Source of the DNA: Paratrimastix pyriformis
Lineage: Eukaryota; Preaxostyla; Paratrimastigidae
DNA: 64,000 bases
Assembly (NCBI GenBank): GCA_027972325.1
Contig: JAPMOS010000051.1
Coordinates: 1-64,000, forward strand
Direction: 5' to 3'
How positions within the stretch are numbered: the first letter of the stretch is position 1; every line of letters starts with the position of its first letter. Under the pieces are notes generated by a model. It was not told the origin of the DNA. It saw nothing but the letters and a program-made list of their open reading frames with translations, and searched no databases. Position numbers and translations under genes: made by a program. This document shows, in pieces, positions 45,518-58,204 of the stretch.

Positions 45518-46712
45518 ATGTCGCCAACCCCCATCCACGGGATACCGGCTCTTCCCCCGTTTCCAAATTATTTTGAACGATCGCAGTCGGCCAACGTGGC
45601 TGAACCAGGTGCCCCATGTTGTGATGCGGCCCTGCAATTAGATGTGAGTCCTTCTCCGATGGTGTTCTCAAATTGGGTGCCCGGTCATGAGTACGTGAAA
45701 AAAGTCGTGATCCAGAATCTCAGCGGTTCTGTCACGCAAAAGGTGACTTATCGAACCCCGCAGAGCCGTTTTTTTTTCTTACCCTACCCTTGTGTCTATA
45801 ACATCCCACCCGGACACTGTTTTTCGGTCGATGTTCTCTTTCGTCCCACGGAATCGGTCCGTCCTCGCGCACCCTTTCTGCCTCCGGGGCCCACATGGCG
45901 GCCTGAGCTAGATCGTCATTCAAGAGTTCATCGAATTCGAGTGTGCCCGGGGGTCCTTCCGAGTCCCGCTGAGCGCCGTGCCGGCCCCGCGGGATCCGTC
46001 CAGGGGCAAGACCCACCGGCAATCGAGCCCCCTGTCACGGCGCGACGAAGAGGTCCGTGCCTCCGGGTGGCTCGCGACATCTCCATCACATCCCATCCGT
46101 GCGGCTGCTTAGCGGCCGCTCTCCTCGAGTCGCGAGGGGCGCCGCATCACGGGCGGCCAGCTGACCAGCCCGCCCCGCCGGCTCCTGCACGGGGACGCGC
46201 TCGACGTGAAGATCCTCTCATCGAGCCACGTCGCCCCCAAAGGCATCGGTAACGGTCTGTCGGCCTCTGCTGGCTGCCGGCATCTGGGCCGGGGGGCGCC
46301 GCTCCACTCCTCGTGGCTGCTCGCCGTCTTTCCCGGCGCCCCATCGCCCGCTCCCTTCGACCTCTGTTGCTGCTGCTGCTTCTCCCAGTCTCGTACCGGC
46401 CGGCCTCCGAACAGGAAGCCGCCTATGACATCCGCCTCGACGCGGCCTCGGATGAGCCCCCATCCTCTCCGCCTCCGCTCCTCCCGGTTGGCCGCCCCTC
46501 CTCGCGCGGCGCCCCCTCAGGAGAGGCCCCGCCCCTCGAGGGCGGTGCGCTCTTTGCCGAGGGCGGTGCGCTCTTCGCCCGTCCGGGTGCCCCATCGACC
46601 CCCTTCCCCCTGCCGCGCCCCGCCACGCCCGAGGAGCTGATTCGCCAGCTCCGCGACGTGGCGCCGGCTCCGCTGCGGCCTCCCGGTGGCGCCCAGGCGG
46701 CCCAGGCGGCCC

Positions 46713-46744
<32 letters not shown>

Positions 46745-49700
46745 CCGTTTGCCGCCGCCCTGGCGGAGGGTCTTCTTATTTCGGCCGGCGGGGCCGATGC
46801 CGTGGCGGGGGCGATGGCGGCCCCGGAGGAGCTCAGCACCATCGACGAGGGCGCCTCGGCCAGCGAGCGGCCCCTGCGCTCGTCGTGGGCCTCGGGCCTG
46901 GCCTCCCACCGCAGCTCGACAGGCAGCGCCGATGAGGAGGCCGCCCCCCTGCCCCGTCCAGCCGGTGGCCCACCCGTGCCCACCCGAAGGCAGCGACCCT
47001 GCTCGGCCGACCCGCGCCGCCGCAGCAGGGGCCCCCAGGAAAGGATGGCCCCGCCCCCTCCACCCAAACAACAGCAGCCGCAGCCGCAGCAAGAGTCCGA
47101 GCAGCAGCAGCAGCAGCGGATGCGAGAAGAGTCCGAGCAGCAGCAGCAGCAGCGGATGCGAGAAGAGTCCGAGCAGCAGCAGCGGGTGGGGGAGGTTGGG
47201 GAAACGGGTGGAACGCCCGTGGCTGCGCAGCCCGTCCCCCCGGAGCCGGCGGCCATCCCGGGCCCCAGCAGCAGCCATCCTCAGGCCATCTCGAGGCCGC
47301 CGGCCCCTGCCGAGCCGCCTGCTGACGTCCTGAGCACGCCCCCTCCCCTCCACCACACCCGGCACCCGGCCGTGCCCCGGCTGACCCTGCTCCCCTTCGA
47401 CCAGATTGCCGCGGGGCGCGGGGGGTCCCCCTCCCCCTCCCCCCTCCCCCTCCCCCCTCCCCTCCCCCGCGCCTGCGTCCGCCTCGCACAGCTCGGGCCC
47501 CGCTTCCAGTGGCCCGGCCCGCCATGGGAGCCCCGCATTCTACGTGAGCCCCGTCATGGAGCGCAAGGTCCTCGCCGCCCGTGCGGCCGCCAGGCCCTCG
47601 GTCCGCAGCCAGCAAGGCACCCAGGGCACCCAAGGGCCCGGAGCCTCCCTCCCTCCACCTCCCCATCTCCTCCCCGCTCGCTCCCCCCGCTGACTTGGGC
47701 CTTCCCGGGCCTGCGGGCTGCCGAGCAGCAGCAGCAGCAGCAGCCGCTTCCGGGCCCGTTCACCCTGAGCGCTTCGCCGCCCAGTCCGTCCGGCCCGCCC
47801 CTCCGGCCCGCCCCTCTGCCCTCCTGCCCGCCCCTCCCGCCCGTGCGCTGTCCGTCCCGCCTTGGCCTCGCCTCCTCGTGCCGATGGGACCCTCTCGTCC
47901 AGGCCGGGCCTGCCTCAGGTGGGGGGTCGGGCCTTGCCGGCACCCGATGGGGGGTCGGGGCCGCAGTGGGTGCGGGCGGCGCGGCCCTCACGTTTGTTCG
48001 TCCGGTGCCCGTGCCCGTGCCTGCCGCAGCCGAGCTGTCCCCGGCCCCATCCCCGACGCCCAGCTCCGCCCTGGACCCGGCCTCGGACCCCCGCTCGCGA
48101 AGCCATCCCAGGTCCGCCCCGGGGCGTCCCGCGGATGGGGGGGGGGGGATGCGCTTGCTGGGAGGGAGAAAGGGTGGGAGGGCTGTGCGCCATCTGCTGA
48201 CGGACGGCTGGCGCCCCCTCAGCACGCCGCCCTGGAAGAAGACCGAGGCCAACCAGCGGGCTGCCCGGACGGCCAACCGGGCTATCATCGGCTCCACCGT
48301 CCGGCCCCTGGTCGAGCTGGGCGCCGCCAAGGTGGCCCGCCTCGCCCAGTGGAGCTCGTACACGTCCGCATCGCCCGGCCCCCCCGGCCCGACTGTGGGG
48401 TGGGGGTCGTGTGGGTGGTGGGAGAGGCGGGAATGGGGCAGGGGGCCGCTGTGTGGCGTCTCATCGCCATGGCGCTGGGGGCGGGGCGGCGCAGCCACCA
48501 AACGTGCGTCACGGCCCGATCCTCGTCCCCGGACGGCGGCATGCGCCCCTCTCGCGCGGCCTCCTCGGGGAGCCCCTCCCCGCCGCCCGCGGGGGCCATC
48601 GCCCGCCCATCGCCTCCCCCAGCTGCCATCTCACCGGCCCCGCTGCTGAGCCGCCCCCTGGGCTCGGGCCCGGGCCCGGGCTTGGATGACGACGCCGACC
48701 AGGACGCGCCCCTCCGGTCAGCGGGCGATTTGTCGCGTCTCATGGGCCCCGAGTCCCCACACGGCGCGGCCCAACTGACCGTAGCGCTCGGGGCGTCCGC
48801 CTCGCAGCAGCAGCTGCAGCAGCCCAGTGAGGCCGCCTCCTCGGGCGATGCCGAGCCGCCCCTCCAGGCGAGCGCCAGCCGGGCGAGTCTGCACGCCCCC
48901 CGGCGGGTGGAGAGCCCCCGGCTGGGCCCCGAGCGGGGCGACGGGTGCCCGCTGCCCTCGGCCTCCCCCCCGGGTCTCGACCCGCCCCAGCCCGGCCGCC
49001 CCGGCGCCCACACGCCCCTGGCGGGCCCGGCGGCGTCTGCGGGGGGGACGATCCGGTCGGACTCCTCGCTGGCCGTCGCCGCCACGTCCCTGCCGCTCCT
49101 GTCGCCCCGCTCGGCGGCAGCGGCCCCCGCATCCTCGCGCCACCTGCGCAGGACCACCCGCGCCATTCAGGGTCCGCCGCCCCAGCCCCCCACCCTGCCG
49201 CCTCTCCACCACTGTCGCCCCCACCACCGCATCATCGTGCGCCAATGTCGTTCCCACGCATCACCCGGATGGCCGCCCAGGGCGCCCGCACGCGGACCTG
49301 AACGAGGTGGACGCGAGCATGGTCCTTCTCTCGCCCACGGCGGGCAGCCAGCCCCTCGCCGCCTCCCCGGCCGCCGACTGGGCCGAGGTCCGTCGCGCCC
49401 CTTGCCGCCCACCGCCCACCGCCCACCCCTCCGCCGAGCAGCTCCCAGCCAACACCCGCGTCTGGCCGACTGTGCGAACAGGACCCCTCGCCTCCACCCG
49501 CCCCGCACGTGAGCCCCGCCTCGACGCCCCGCTCGATGCCGGGCACGGGCGCGGGCACGGCCCCAGCCCGGGTGCGCCCCTCGCCCCCCACCTCGGCCCA
49601 CTCGGTCCACGGGCCGTCGCCCCTCGGGGCCCGCAGCGCCCTGGCCGCCGCCACGCCCCAGGGGGGCCTCCCCACCCAGCCCGGCGCGGCCGCGCCGACT

Positions 49701-52700
49701 CCGGTCCCGCAGCGGGGGGGCGCCGGCCGGCCCTGTTCGGCCCCCCACGTGCGCTCGGTGGGGCCCGCGGGCCTCATGCCGCCCCCCGCGGCCCGGCAGC
49801 TCTACGCGCCGGCCCCCATCCGCAGCCGCAGGGGGCGCCCCGCCCGCTCGGTCTCCGCCCCGCCCGCCCGGCCTGCGCCCGCCCGGCAGCTGCCCCGCCC
49901 CGCTGCCCCGGCCGCGGCTGCCCCGGGGGCCGGCCAGGCGGCCCGTCCCGGGCGAGCCACCGCTGAGCCGGATGCGCATGCTGGGCTGCCATCCGCCCGC
50001 TCGGCCAGGCGCCCCCAGGCGCCCCCACGCCGGGTCCGCACCCCCTCCCTCCCTCCCTCCCCTCCCTCCCTCCCCATCACCCCCCCGAGCATGCCCAGAG
50101 CATGTCCTTGGCCCTGCTCCTGTGTGGCCATCTGGGCGCAGCTTCTTCATCATTAAGGTTGGGCTGCTGTCCGGGATGGGTGGGCGGGTGGGCTGCGGTT
50201 GCGGCTGCTGCTGTTGCTGCGGCTGCCGGCAGATGGCGACGGGCGGCCGCATGGGGGTCGCGGCGCGGCCCAAGCTGCAGGGGCTCCTCGACGGCCAGCA
50301 GCCGCCTCCCTCCCAGCGAGCGGCGGCCACCCCAGGGCCCCGCGCCCTGCCGCCCACATTCACGGGGCCCGCCCGCTCGGTGAGCGCCCCCACCCGAGGG
50401 CGGCCCGGCCGGGCGCGGCAGCAGGGGGTGAGCCTCTTCGAGGACAGCATCATCCCCGCCCCCGAGGCCAGCAATGGGGCCCTGCCCCACCGCCCCACCC
50501 ACGCAGCCATCGTCCACAAGCGTGCCCGGTCCGCTCGGGCCCCCGGCACCTCCATTTCCTCGGCTCGGGGATTGCGCAGCCTGCCCCAGTCATGCCTCAC
50601 CACCCTCCATTCGACTGCCCTCCTTTGGGCCTGGGCTGGGCCTGGCAGGACGCAAGCGGCCCGGCTGGGCCATGCGGCAGCCTCGGGGGGCGCCCCGGGG
50701 CCCTCGATCGCCTCACTGAGCACGGCCTCGCTGCTGGCGGGCTCGCTGGGGCCTCCCGACCGGTCGGCCTCCCCGGGGGAGCCCCAGCCCCCCAGCGGCC
50801 CGGGGGCGTCGGCCTTCTTCAGCTACCAGGCCGTCACGGGGGCCCCCCAGCCCACCCCCCTGGCGGCGAGCTCCTCCGCTTGGCTGCCCCGTCCCGGTGC
50901 GGTGGCCTTGACGTCCCCCGGTGGCCTCACCACCCCGGGGGGCGCCTCCGCCAGGCAGCCGCTCCACCTCTCGCTCCCCGCCTCGGCCGCCTCGCGTCGG
51001 TCCTCCCCGATCACCCCCAAAACGGCCCGTCTCACCGCCAGCGCCGCCCCATCACCGGCACGGGGGCGGGCATCCTCGCCCAGGCAGGGCCACATCCCCA
51101 CCCGCGGGGGCCGTCGCCTTCCCAGGCGCGGACCCAGGCGGCGGCCGGGCGGAGCAGCAGCGCCGGCAGGGATGCCTCCTCGCGCCGCCCAGAGGCCGAT
51201 CACATCTCCTCGGCCGCCCGGCCGCTGCAGGGGCCCGGCAGGAACCCATCGCCCCGCTCCCGTGCCCCCGCAACAACCGGTGCCCGGGTGCCTTCGCCCC
51301 TCGGGACTCGCCCCCCATCGCCCCGCGCCGAAGCGCCGCCCGCAGCTGGTGCTGGTGCTGGTGCAGGCACAGGGACGCCCCGGCACGTGGCTGCTGGGGG
51401 CCTGCCGAGCCGCGGTGTTTCCCCCAGGAGGCCCGCGCCACCCGCCCGAGCCCCGCCCCCGCCCCCGTCGCCAGCCTCGTCCGCCATTCCGGGCTCTGGA
51501 TTGGCCGTGGTCTGCGCCCCACCCGCCCCGCCACCCTGCCCTTCGCACTGCCCTTCGCACTGCCCTCCGCCCTGCCCTCTGCACTGCCCATCCTCTGTTC
51601 ATCCTGCCCGATCGCCTGGGCCCACGGATTTCCTTCTCGGGGCAGCTTGGGCGCCCGCCCTCGGGTGCGGCCACAGCGGCGTCCTCCCGACCGGCGACCC
51701 CGAGCAGCCTCCCGGGCGGCCCCCTCGAGCTGGACGGGTGGGGGGCCGCGGCCTCGCCCAGCCGCCATCCCCGGGGCGGCTCGGCGTCGTCGCTCTCCGC
51801 CGCTGTGGCCCTCGCTGCCCCCGCAGCCCCGCAGCCCCCAGCGAGAACCGCAACGGCAGCACCAGCGGGAGCCGTCCCCCAACTGCTGCCGCCACCATCG
51901 GCCCGCGGCGCGGGGCCCCAACTGGCGCCGCCCCCGGTTGGGCGGGGCAGCGAGGCGGCCCTGTCCAAGTTTCTCGAGGGCCTGGCGCCCCTCCTCAAGA
52001 AGGGCCCCGCCCCCGGCCCGGCCGTCGCCATCTCGCCCCGAATGGGCGGCCCCCAGCAGCCCGCCCAACCGGCCAACAGCCAGCCCGGTCCCCAGCAGCA
52101 GGTGCCCCAAGGGCACCAAGGGCCCCAAGGGGCGGCACCATCCGCGCCTGCGGCTCTGGGGCCCTGCGACGGTCCCCCGGCCGGCGAGGTTGCCGAGGAT
52201 GTCGAGCGGCGGGAGGACGCGAGCCCCCCGCCCCCTGAGACCGATCCTGAAGCGGCCGCCCGGCCCCCGTCGGCCGTCCCGCCGAGCCCCACCCCACCCC
52301 CCCTGCGCCCGTCGTCCCTGCTGGCCATGCCCCGCGCCTCCTCGTCGCCTTCGCGCCCTCGCGCCGCCCCACTGGCGCCCCCGCCCACCCCCGAGGGCCC
52401 TCCGCCTGGCGGCCCCCCCGCCCGTGCCGAGGCGGGTCCCCCCGCCGCGGTGCTGAGCGCGGCCAACAGCGGGGCGGCCCTGCCCAAGTCGGTCACGCCC
52501 TGCCACCCCAGCCCCGCCGGCCGGACGGCCTCCCCGCCCCGGGTCCCCTCGCCCACGGCGCGCCGCCCCGCCACAGCGGCCGCCTCGACCTCCGCGTCAG
52601 CCGCGATGCTGATGGCCTCCGGGGGCCTCAGCAGCTCCCTGGGCCAGGCAGCCTTCGCCCTGCCCGGGGGAGGGGCCGCCGCCGAGGGCACCGAGCCGCC

Positions 52701-55700
52701 CCCCTGGGTGCCGGGCGGAGTTCGGTCCCACGTCAGCCACCCCGACCATCCGCGCAACTACCTCAACGCCCCCATCCCCCAGTCCGCGCCCACGCCCGCA
52801 TGCCCTGCCCTGTCCCCTGCCCCCGCTCCTTGCCCCTGCCCCTTGCCCCCTGCCACTGCCCTTGGCGTCGCCACCGTTCTCCGCACACCCGCCCGTCTTC
52901 ATTGACTGTCCTCCGCGCCCTCCATGCCGTGCCGGCCAGAGCCTCGCCCGAGCTTTTGGCGGCTGCAGGCTGCCCGCCGCGCGCGGGGCCCGAGGTTGTG
53001 CACACGGTGGCCCCGGGCTCGCCCACCGAGGCCCAGCCGGCCGGGGCCCAGTCGCCTGTCCTCAAGATCGCCCGCCGGGCCGTCTGCCACCCCCGGGGTC
53101 GCTCGCCGCGCCACGGGGCCCCGGTCGACGGTCCGGCCAGCCCCATGCCCGCACGCCCCCGCGGACGCCCTTGGACACACACCTTGGGCACCACCCTTGG
53201 GCACACACACCTTGGGCACCACCACCCTTGGGCACACACACACCCCGGGCGAGAGGAGGACCCAAGGGGCCACAGTTCCTCATCAGCGCGGCGTCACCCG
53301 GCCCACGTTCTCCGGCTGTCGGTGTGCGGGTGTGCGGGTGTGCGGGTGTGCGGGTGTGCGGGCGGGTCGGGGGGCGCAGAAGCCGAGCGGCAGCTGGTGA
53401 TGGCCACCTTCGATCACAGCGACCTGATGTCGCTCTACATGGAGCAGCCCCCCGTCCCCACCAAGAAGGAGCGCCGCGACGAGCTGCTCTCCTCGCCCGA
53501 GGTCCGCCAGCGGCGCTGCCCCCCGCCTCTCCTCGCGCCATGGCCCATGGCCTGCCCTGGTTGGCCTGCTCGGTCTGCTCATCCGCCGCGCGGATGCGGT
53601 CCCCGGGGTGCGGCGGTGCGGTGCGGGTGGGCTGGGGCAGGTGGTGTTGAGCCCGTCGCCCATCAGCAACAAGGGCAAGCTCTTCGCGGCCCTGGACAGC
53701 TTCGCGGCCCGCTCGCTGACGCTGCGGGTGGAGCGGATGCAGAACCCCCGCGACCCGGCCCTGTCCGCCCGGCTGGCCGAGCTGGGACGCAGCCGCATCG
53801 CCATCCCCGATCAGCCCATGCCCCAGACCCCGGTCGCCCGGCCCCGGTCGCCCCCGCCCCGGGCCAACCCGGAGGACGTGCGGGCCGTGCGGCAGCTGGT
53901 GGCCACCACCTCGCAGCGCCACCGGGACATCGCTGACCCTGCGGCCGCCCCCACGGGCGAGCGGGGCAGCGTGCCCGCGCCCACGGCCGAGGAGATGGAG
54001 GCCATGCTCCTGGGCATGTCGCCCCGCCGGGCCCGGGCCCGCCTGCTGCAGCACGAGCGGCCCGCCACGGCCGGGGGCGCCCGCCGGTCGCACTCGAGCA
54101 GCCCCAGCCCCAGCCCCGTCCCCGGGGCCCGCAACCGGTCGCCATTCTACGCGCCCACCAGCGCCCAGACCATGGCCCGCTACCGGGACGTCTCCCCGCG
54201 CAGGGACCGGGACCGGGACCGGGATCACCAGGCCCCCGCTGCCGCGCCCCTCGAGACGCCCCCTCGGCCAGCCGCACAGGCGGTGGCGCTCCCGGGGGAC
54301 CTTCGGGAAGAGGCTGGGGCGGCGGCGCGTGGGGGCGAGGAGGCCGACCAGCTCCTCACCGGGGTGCCCACGGCCTGGGGCGGCGGCCCCGCAGCAGCGG
54401 CGGCGAGCTGGTGGGCGGCCCCCGGTGCCGACGAGACCGCCGAGCCGCCCCCCGAGACGGCTGCCCCCCACGCCAGCCCGCGCACCGCCCGGCCGGCCCG
54501 GCCCCAGTCGTGCGGGCCTCGCATCCACGGGGCGGCCCGGGCAGCCAGTGGGCGGCCCTCGTCGGGCAGCCCCCGGCGCCGCCTGGTGCCCCGGGTGTCC
54601 ATCATCAACCCCACCTCGCCCCCGCCCTCCCCCCGCCCTCCGCACCCACCCACGGTGGGCCACCACCGGCCCGTCACGTCGCCCACCAAGAAGCCAATAC
54701 CACGGACGCACACGCCCCAGCCCCAACAGCAGCCCCCGTCGCCCTCCCGGGCCCGGCCCGCGTCGCCCCACCAACAAGGCCAAGGCCGCCCGTCGTCTGG
54801 GGGCGCCGCGGCCGGGCGGCCCGCCTCTCCGGCTCACGGTCCCGGCAGGCCCGCAGCCGAGGGCGAGCGGGTCGTTGCCCAGCCCGAGGTGCGCGACGGC
54901 TGGGCGGCCCGCCCCGTGCGGAGCGCCACCCCCGGCCAGCGGACTCGCCACGCCGAGGCGGCCCACAGGCCGCCCAGCGCCAAGAAGGGCCACCCGAGGG
55001 CCGCTCCCTCCGGCGGGGAAGCAGCCGCCCCGGCCCCAACCCCGGAAGCCGCCCGGGGCCCGTCTTCTCTGCTGCCCCCCGCCGGCGGGGCTGCGGGCCC
55101 GGCGGTTGAGCCCATCGTGGCGACGGCCAGCCTGCTGGCCTCGCTGCTGCACGGCACGCCCAGCGCGGTCCCGCTGCGGGTCCAGGACCAGACCACGGCC
55201 CAGCTGCTTGCGGGCATCCTGGGCGGCCCGACCACACCCGCCGGCGCGGCCCCGCCGCCCTCGCTGCGGGCCCTCAAGCGCATGCAGGCCTCCGTCTACG
55301 GGCCCGCGCCCGCCGGCCGGCCGGCCACCTCGCCTGCCGCCTCATCCCCGGGCGGCTCGCCCTCGCCCTCGGGCAGCCCGCAGCGGGTCGTGGCCCAGGC
55401 CACCTTCCCGGGGGTGGAGGCCGCCCTGGAGCACCAGGCGCCCCACATGTACCACCACACGACCCCCCGCTCGTCGGTCGCCTCCTCACTGGCCGTGGCC
55501 CCACCCCGCCACCCCCACCCCTCCCGGGGGCCGCCGCCCTGGCCGCGTCGGCGGGGCTGCTGCCCGGGATGCCCGGTGCCCCGGCCTACTCGGTGCTCGT
55601 GGACCCGGCCCTCCTGCGGGCCAGCCCGCACCCCCTCGCCAGCACCCTCACCACCCGCCCGGCGGCCGTGAGCATGCTGGCGGCGGATCCCCAACTGCAG

Positions 55701-56154
55701 CAGCCCGCCGCCGCCCCGGCTCCGCACCTCCAGCGCCAGCAATCCCCGCAGCAGCCTCGGCTCGATACCCCCCTCCACCCCCGAGACCGACGGCTGGGCC
55801 GTCCCGCATCCGCCCACGGGCCCGCCGCATCCGCCGCCCCACCAGCCGCGTGTGGGGGCCCCCTCACCCCCGGCGATGCCCCGACCGGAGCGGGTCGACG
55901 AGCTGATGACCGCAACCCGGCTCGTCCAGCGTGTGCTCCACCCCCCGCAGCCTTCCCCCATGTCGGTGCCCATCCCCTTCACCGGCCACCAGGCCCGGGG
56001 GACGCCCGAGGCTCCGGTCGTGGTGATGGCCACCGCTCGGGGCGGCTTCGTCCCCGGCCCCGGCCCCGCCAAGAGCGCTCCCAGCACCGACGGCATCTCA
56101 CCACCACGCCGACGGCGCACCGCCAGCCCCCATGTGGGTGGTGCCACGCGGTGA
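45518..56154 (+). CDS. ASH-domain (CFAP65-like) protein with very long disordered Pro/Ala/Ser tail
   Basis: The N-terminus is an ASH (ASPM-SPD2-Hydin) immunoglobulin-like domain typical of ciliary and centrosomal proteins: LDVSPSPMVFSNWVPGHEYV, KKVVIQNLSGSVTQKVTYR, FFFLPYPCVYNIPPGHCFSV, then, after an intron starting GTCCGTC (about 45859), IVIQEFIEFECARGSFRVPL. This pattern most resembles CFAP65, but the match is by eye. LLHGDALDVKILSSSHVAPK links to later exons. From 46400 to 56154 the protein is low-complexity, with polyQ runs (46712-46741), an ESEQQQQQRMRE repeat, and islands such as TPPWKKTEANQRAARTANRA, DLMSLYMEQPPVPTKKERRD and LAALDSFAARSLTLRVERMQ. Introns near 48111, 48364, 49388 and 53501 begin GTCCG. 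It ends in RRRTASPHVGGATR at TGA 56152-56154. No GC dip suggests a second gene, but two genes remain possible. Confidence 0.6.
46712..46741 (+). repeat. CAG repeat (polyglutamine)
   Basis: Ten glutamine codons (CAG, last one CAA) between an AQAAQAA stretch and a GPFAAALAEGL helix in the ASH gene tail. Confidence 0.75.
47092..47188 (+). repeat. 36-bp repeat coding ESEQQQQQRMRE
   Basis: Nearly three copies of a 36-bp unit that keeps frame, giving a charged Gln-rich repeat. It is probably translated as part of the disordered tail. Confidence 0.75.
53168..53363 (+). repeat. CTTGGGCACACAC and GGGTGTGC repeats
   Basis: Five degenerate copies of a CCTTGGGCACCAC/ACACA unit (53168-53248), then six copies of GGGTGTGC (53321-53363). 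They precede the exon reading MATFDHSDLMSLYMEQPP and are probably intronic. Confidence 0.7.
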
Positions 56155-56367
56155 CCCCCCCCCCCCCCGTTTCGCGATGATGACAGACTTTTTTCGGGGT
56201 TGTTTCTCTTGTTTCGATCCTGTGGAGTTTCCCATCCATTTTCCGCTCCTTATGTCACAAAGAGTCAGAGCCTCTTTCCGGTCGTTTGCGGCATACTGCG
56301 CAAGCCTACACCAGAGCCAGAACAGCCCCGAGGAGCTGGTCCGCGACCGGCAGTCAGTCTTGTGCAG
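56155..56367. other. Intergenic gap with poly-C and AT-rich promoter side
   Basis: Thirteen C follow the stop codon of the ASH gene directly, then AT-richer sequence (TTTTTTCGGGG, TTTCGATCC) leads to the SETD4-like start. An in-frame open stretch continues upstream of 56368 to about 56200. The downstream ATG is preferred because it begins a compact, family-like N-terminus. Confidence 0.45.
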
Positions 56368-58054
56368 ATGTCGGACTCGGCAGAGCTCCTGGAGAAGTGG
56401 CTCCTGGAACGGGATGTTGACCTGAGCTCGTGTTCGATTCATCACTTTCCCGAGACAGGCCGAGGTTTGATGGCGAAAAAGACCATCACCAAAGGCACCC
56501 CCATCCTCTCGATTCCGTTTGATTTGCTCATCACCACCCGTCAGTTTATGCTCTCTCCTCCTCCAACCAATGGAAGATGTTGTGACCCAACCCCATGCGC
56601 CCGGTCGGGGCACTGCCATGCCTTTCTGGCCCGCCTCTACGCCGAGGAGCGGCACCTCCGCGACCCAGTGCTCCTGCTCGTGGGCTTTCTGCTGCACCAC
56701 ATGGCCATGGGCGAGGCCTCGCCCTTCTATCCCTACTTGCACACTCTGCCGTGCACATACTCCATCCCCGTGTACTTCCCGCCCGTCCTGCTAGCTCATT
56801 ACGCGCCTGATGAGGGCTCGGCCGCCCCTGAGGAGGGGGGCGAGTGCACAGCGAGCGGCGATGGCCGCGGCGATGCCGATGTGCTGCACATTCATCGCAC
56901 CCGGCGCCGGAAGGTCCGAGAGCAGATGCGCACCCTGCAGGCGCTGCACCGAGGGCTCTGCGACCTGTCCCGAGCGTGCCCGGCCCTCTTCCGGGTGCAC
57001 GGCTGCCAGGAAACGACCCTTTCGTTGCATGCTGTCCGATGGGCGTGGAGTTCGCTGATGACTCGCTGCGTCTACACCGATATGGACTCCCTCTTCCCCC
57101 TTCCCGCCCCCCGGACGGAGGGCCTGGGACCGGACGTCTACGGGATGGCCCCTTGGTTGGACATGATCAACCACCGCGATGGTGCGCAGACGAAAGGTCG
57201 CTACGACCCGGCCACTCATGCCTACCTGATCGTGGCCGAGGAGGACTTCGCCCCGGGGCAACAGATCTTCATCTCCTACGGGCCCCACGGAAACGAGGTC
57301 TGCCTATGGGAAGGCTCTCACCCGTCCACCATCTCACCTTCCTCCGCTCCTGGGTGATGGGCCGGTGCTGCAGCGCCTGCTGGCCGAGTACGGATTCGTG
57401 CATGATTCCATCTCCCCCCACGACGTGCTCCTCATCCCCGAGCCGCTGCTGGAGGCCCAACTCGATCGGTGCCCTGCCTCCGATGCGATTCGGGCGTTCC
57501 TAAAGAGCCTCATCGGGCCCGATTTCATGCAAGCCTGCTCCATCCAGTGGTCGCCACCCGCCTCCGGTGGTGCCCCGAGAACGCCTGAGCTCTCCTGGGC
57601 CCTGGCGACCACCCTTCGCACGATCTTCTATGCCATCCACGCACGGACAACTCCCACCGAGCGATGGAGGGCCGCCTTACTGGATGAGCGGGGGCTCAGC
57701 CGCGACAGTGAGCGCGACCTGTGGGGCTGGGTGCGCGACCTCGCGGTGCAGGTGCAGGCGCAGTGCTCCCACGACATGGAAACGCTACCCACTCTGGAGC
57801 AGCTCTGGACAGAGGGACCCTCGCCCCGAAAAGCCGACTCCCTGCTGGAAGAGGGGAGACTGGCCTGCATCAACCCGCCCCTCTTGCGATCGTGGTTCCA
57901 AAAGTGTTGGCAATCCAACCATGCGATGATTCGAGGAGACGCTGGTTTCGTGTCCTTCCTGCTGCATTGCTGCCGGCAGATGGGCAGGTATCAAATGAGT
58001 CTCCTGGAGGAGATCATCCAGGTCGCACAAACAAAAATTAACAGATATTCTTGA
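56368..58054 (+). CDS. SETD4: SETD4-like SET-domain lysine methyltransferase
   Basis: Predicted SAM-dependent protein lysine methyltransferase of the SETD3/SETD4/Rubisco-methyltransferase class. Two exons (56368-57297, 57374-58054) give 536 residues, somewhat longer than the roughly 440 of human SETD4. The SET N-part reads HHFPETGRGLMAKKTITKGT. The post-insert part reads YGMAPWLDMINHRDGAQTKG (NH motif) and IFISYGPHGNE (catalytic Tyr). After the intron it reads RLLAEYGFVHDSISPHDVLL, then a helical Rubis-subs-bind-like C-terminal domain to the TGA at 58052. The intron, 57298-57373 (76 bp), begins GTCTGCC, ends CTGCAG, and its removal gives GPHGNERLLAEYGFV, matching the family. A charged insert (EEGGECTASGDGRGDADV) sits in the iSET region. 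Substrate unknown. Confidence 0.85.
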
Positions 58055-58204
58055 GGGCAGTTATAACCGCCTCCCAGGCCGCACTAACATGAGAAGATAT
58101 CACTTTGTCTGGCGCGTCTGTCCCGAGGCGGAATTTTGTTGGGCAACGAGCACGCGCCCCGGTCAGCCCGACTCTTTTTTCTTGAGGGTTGTGTTTGAGG
58201 GAGG

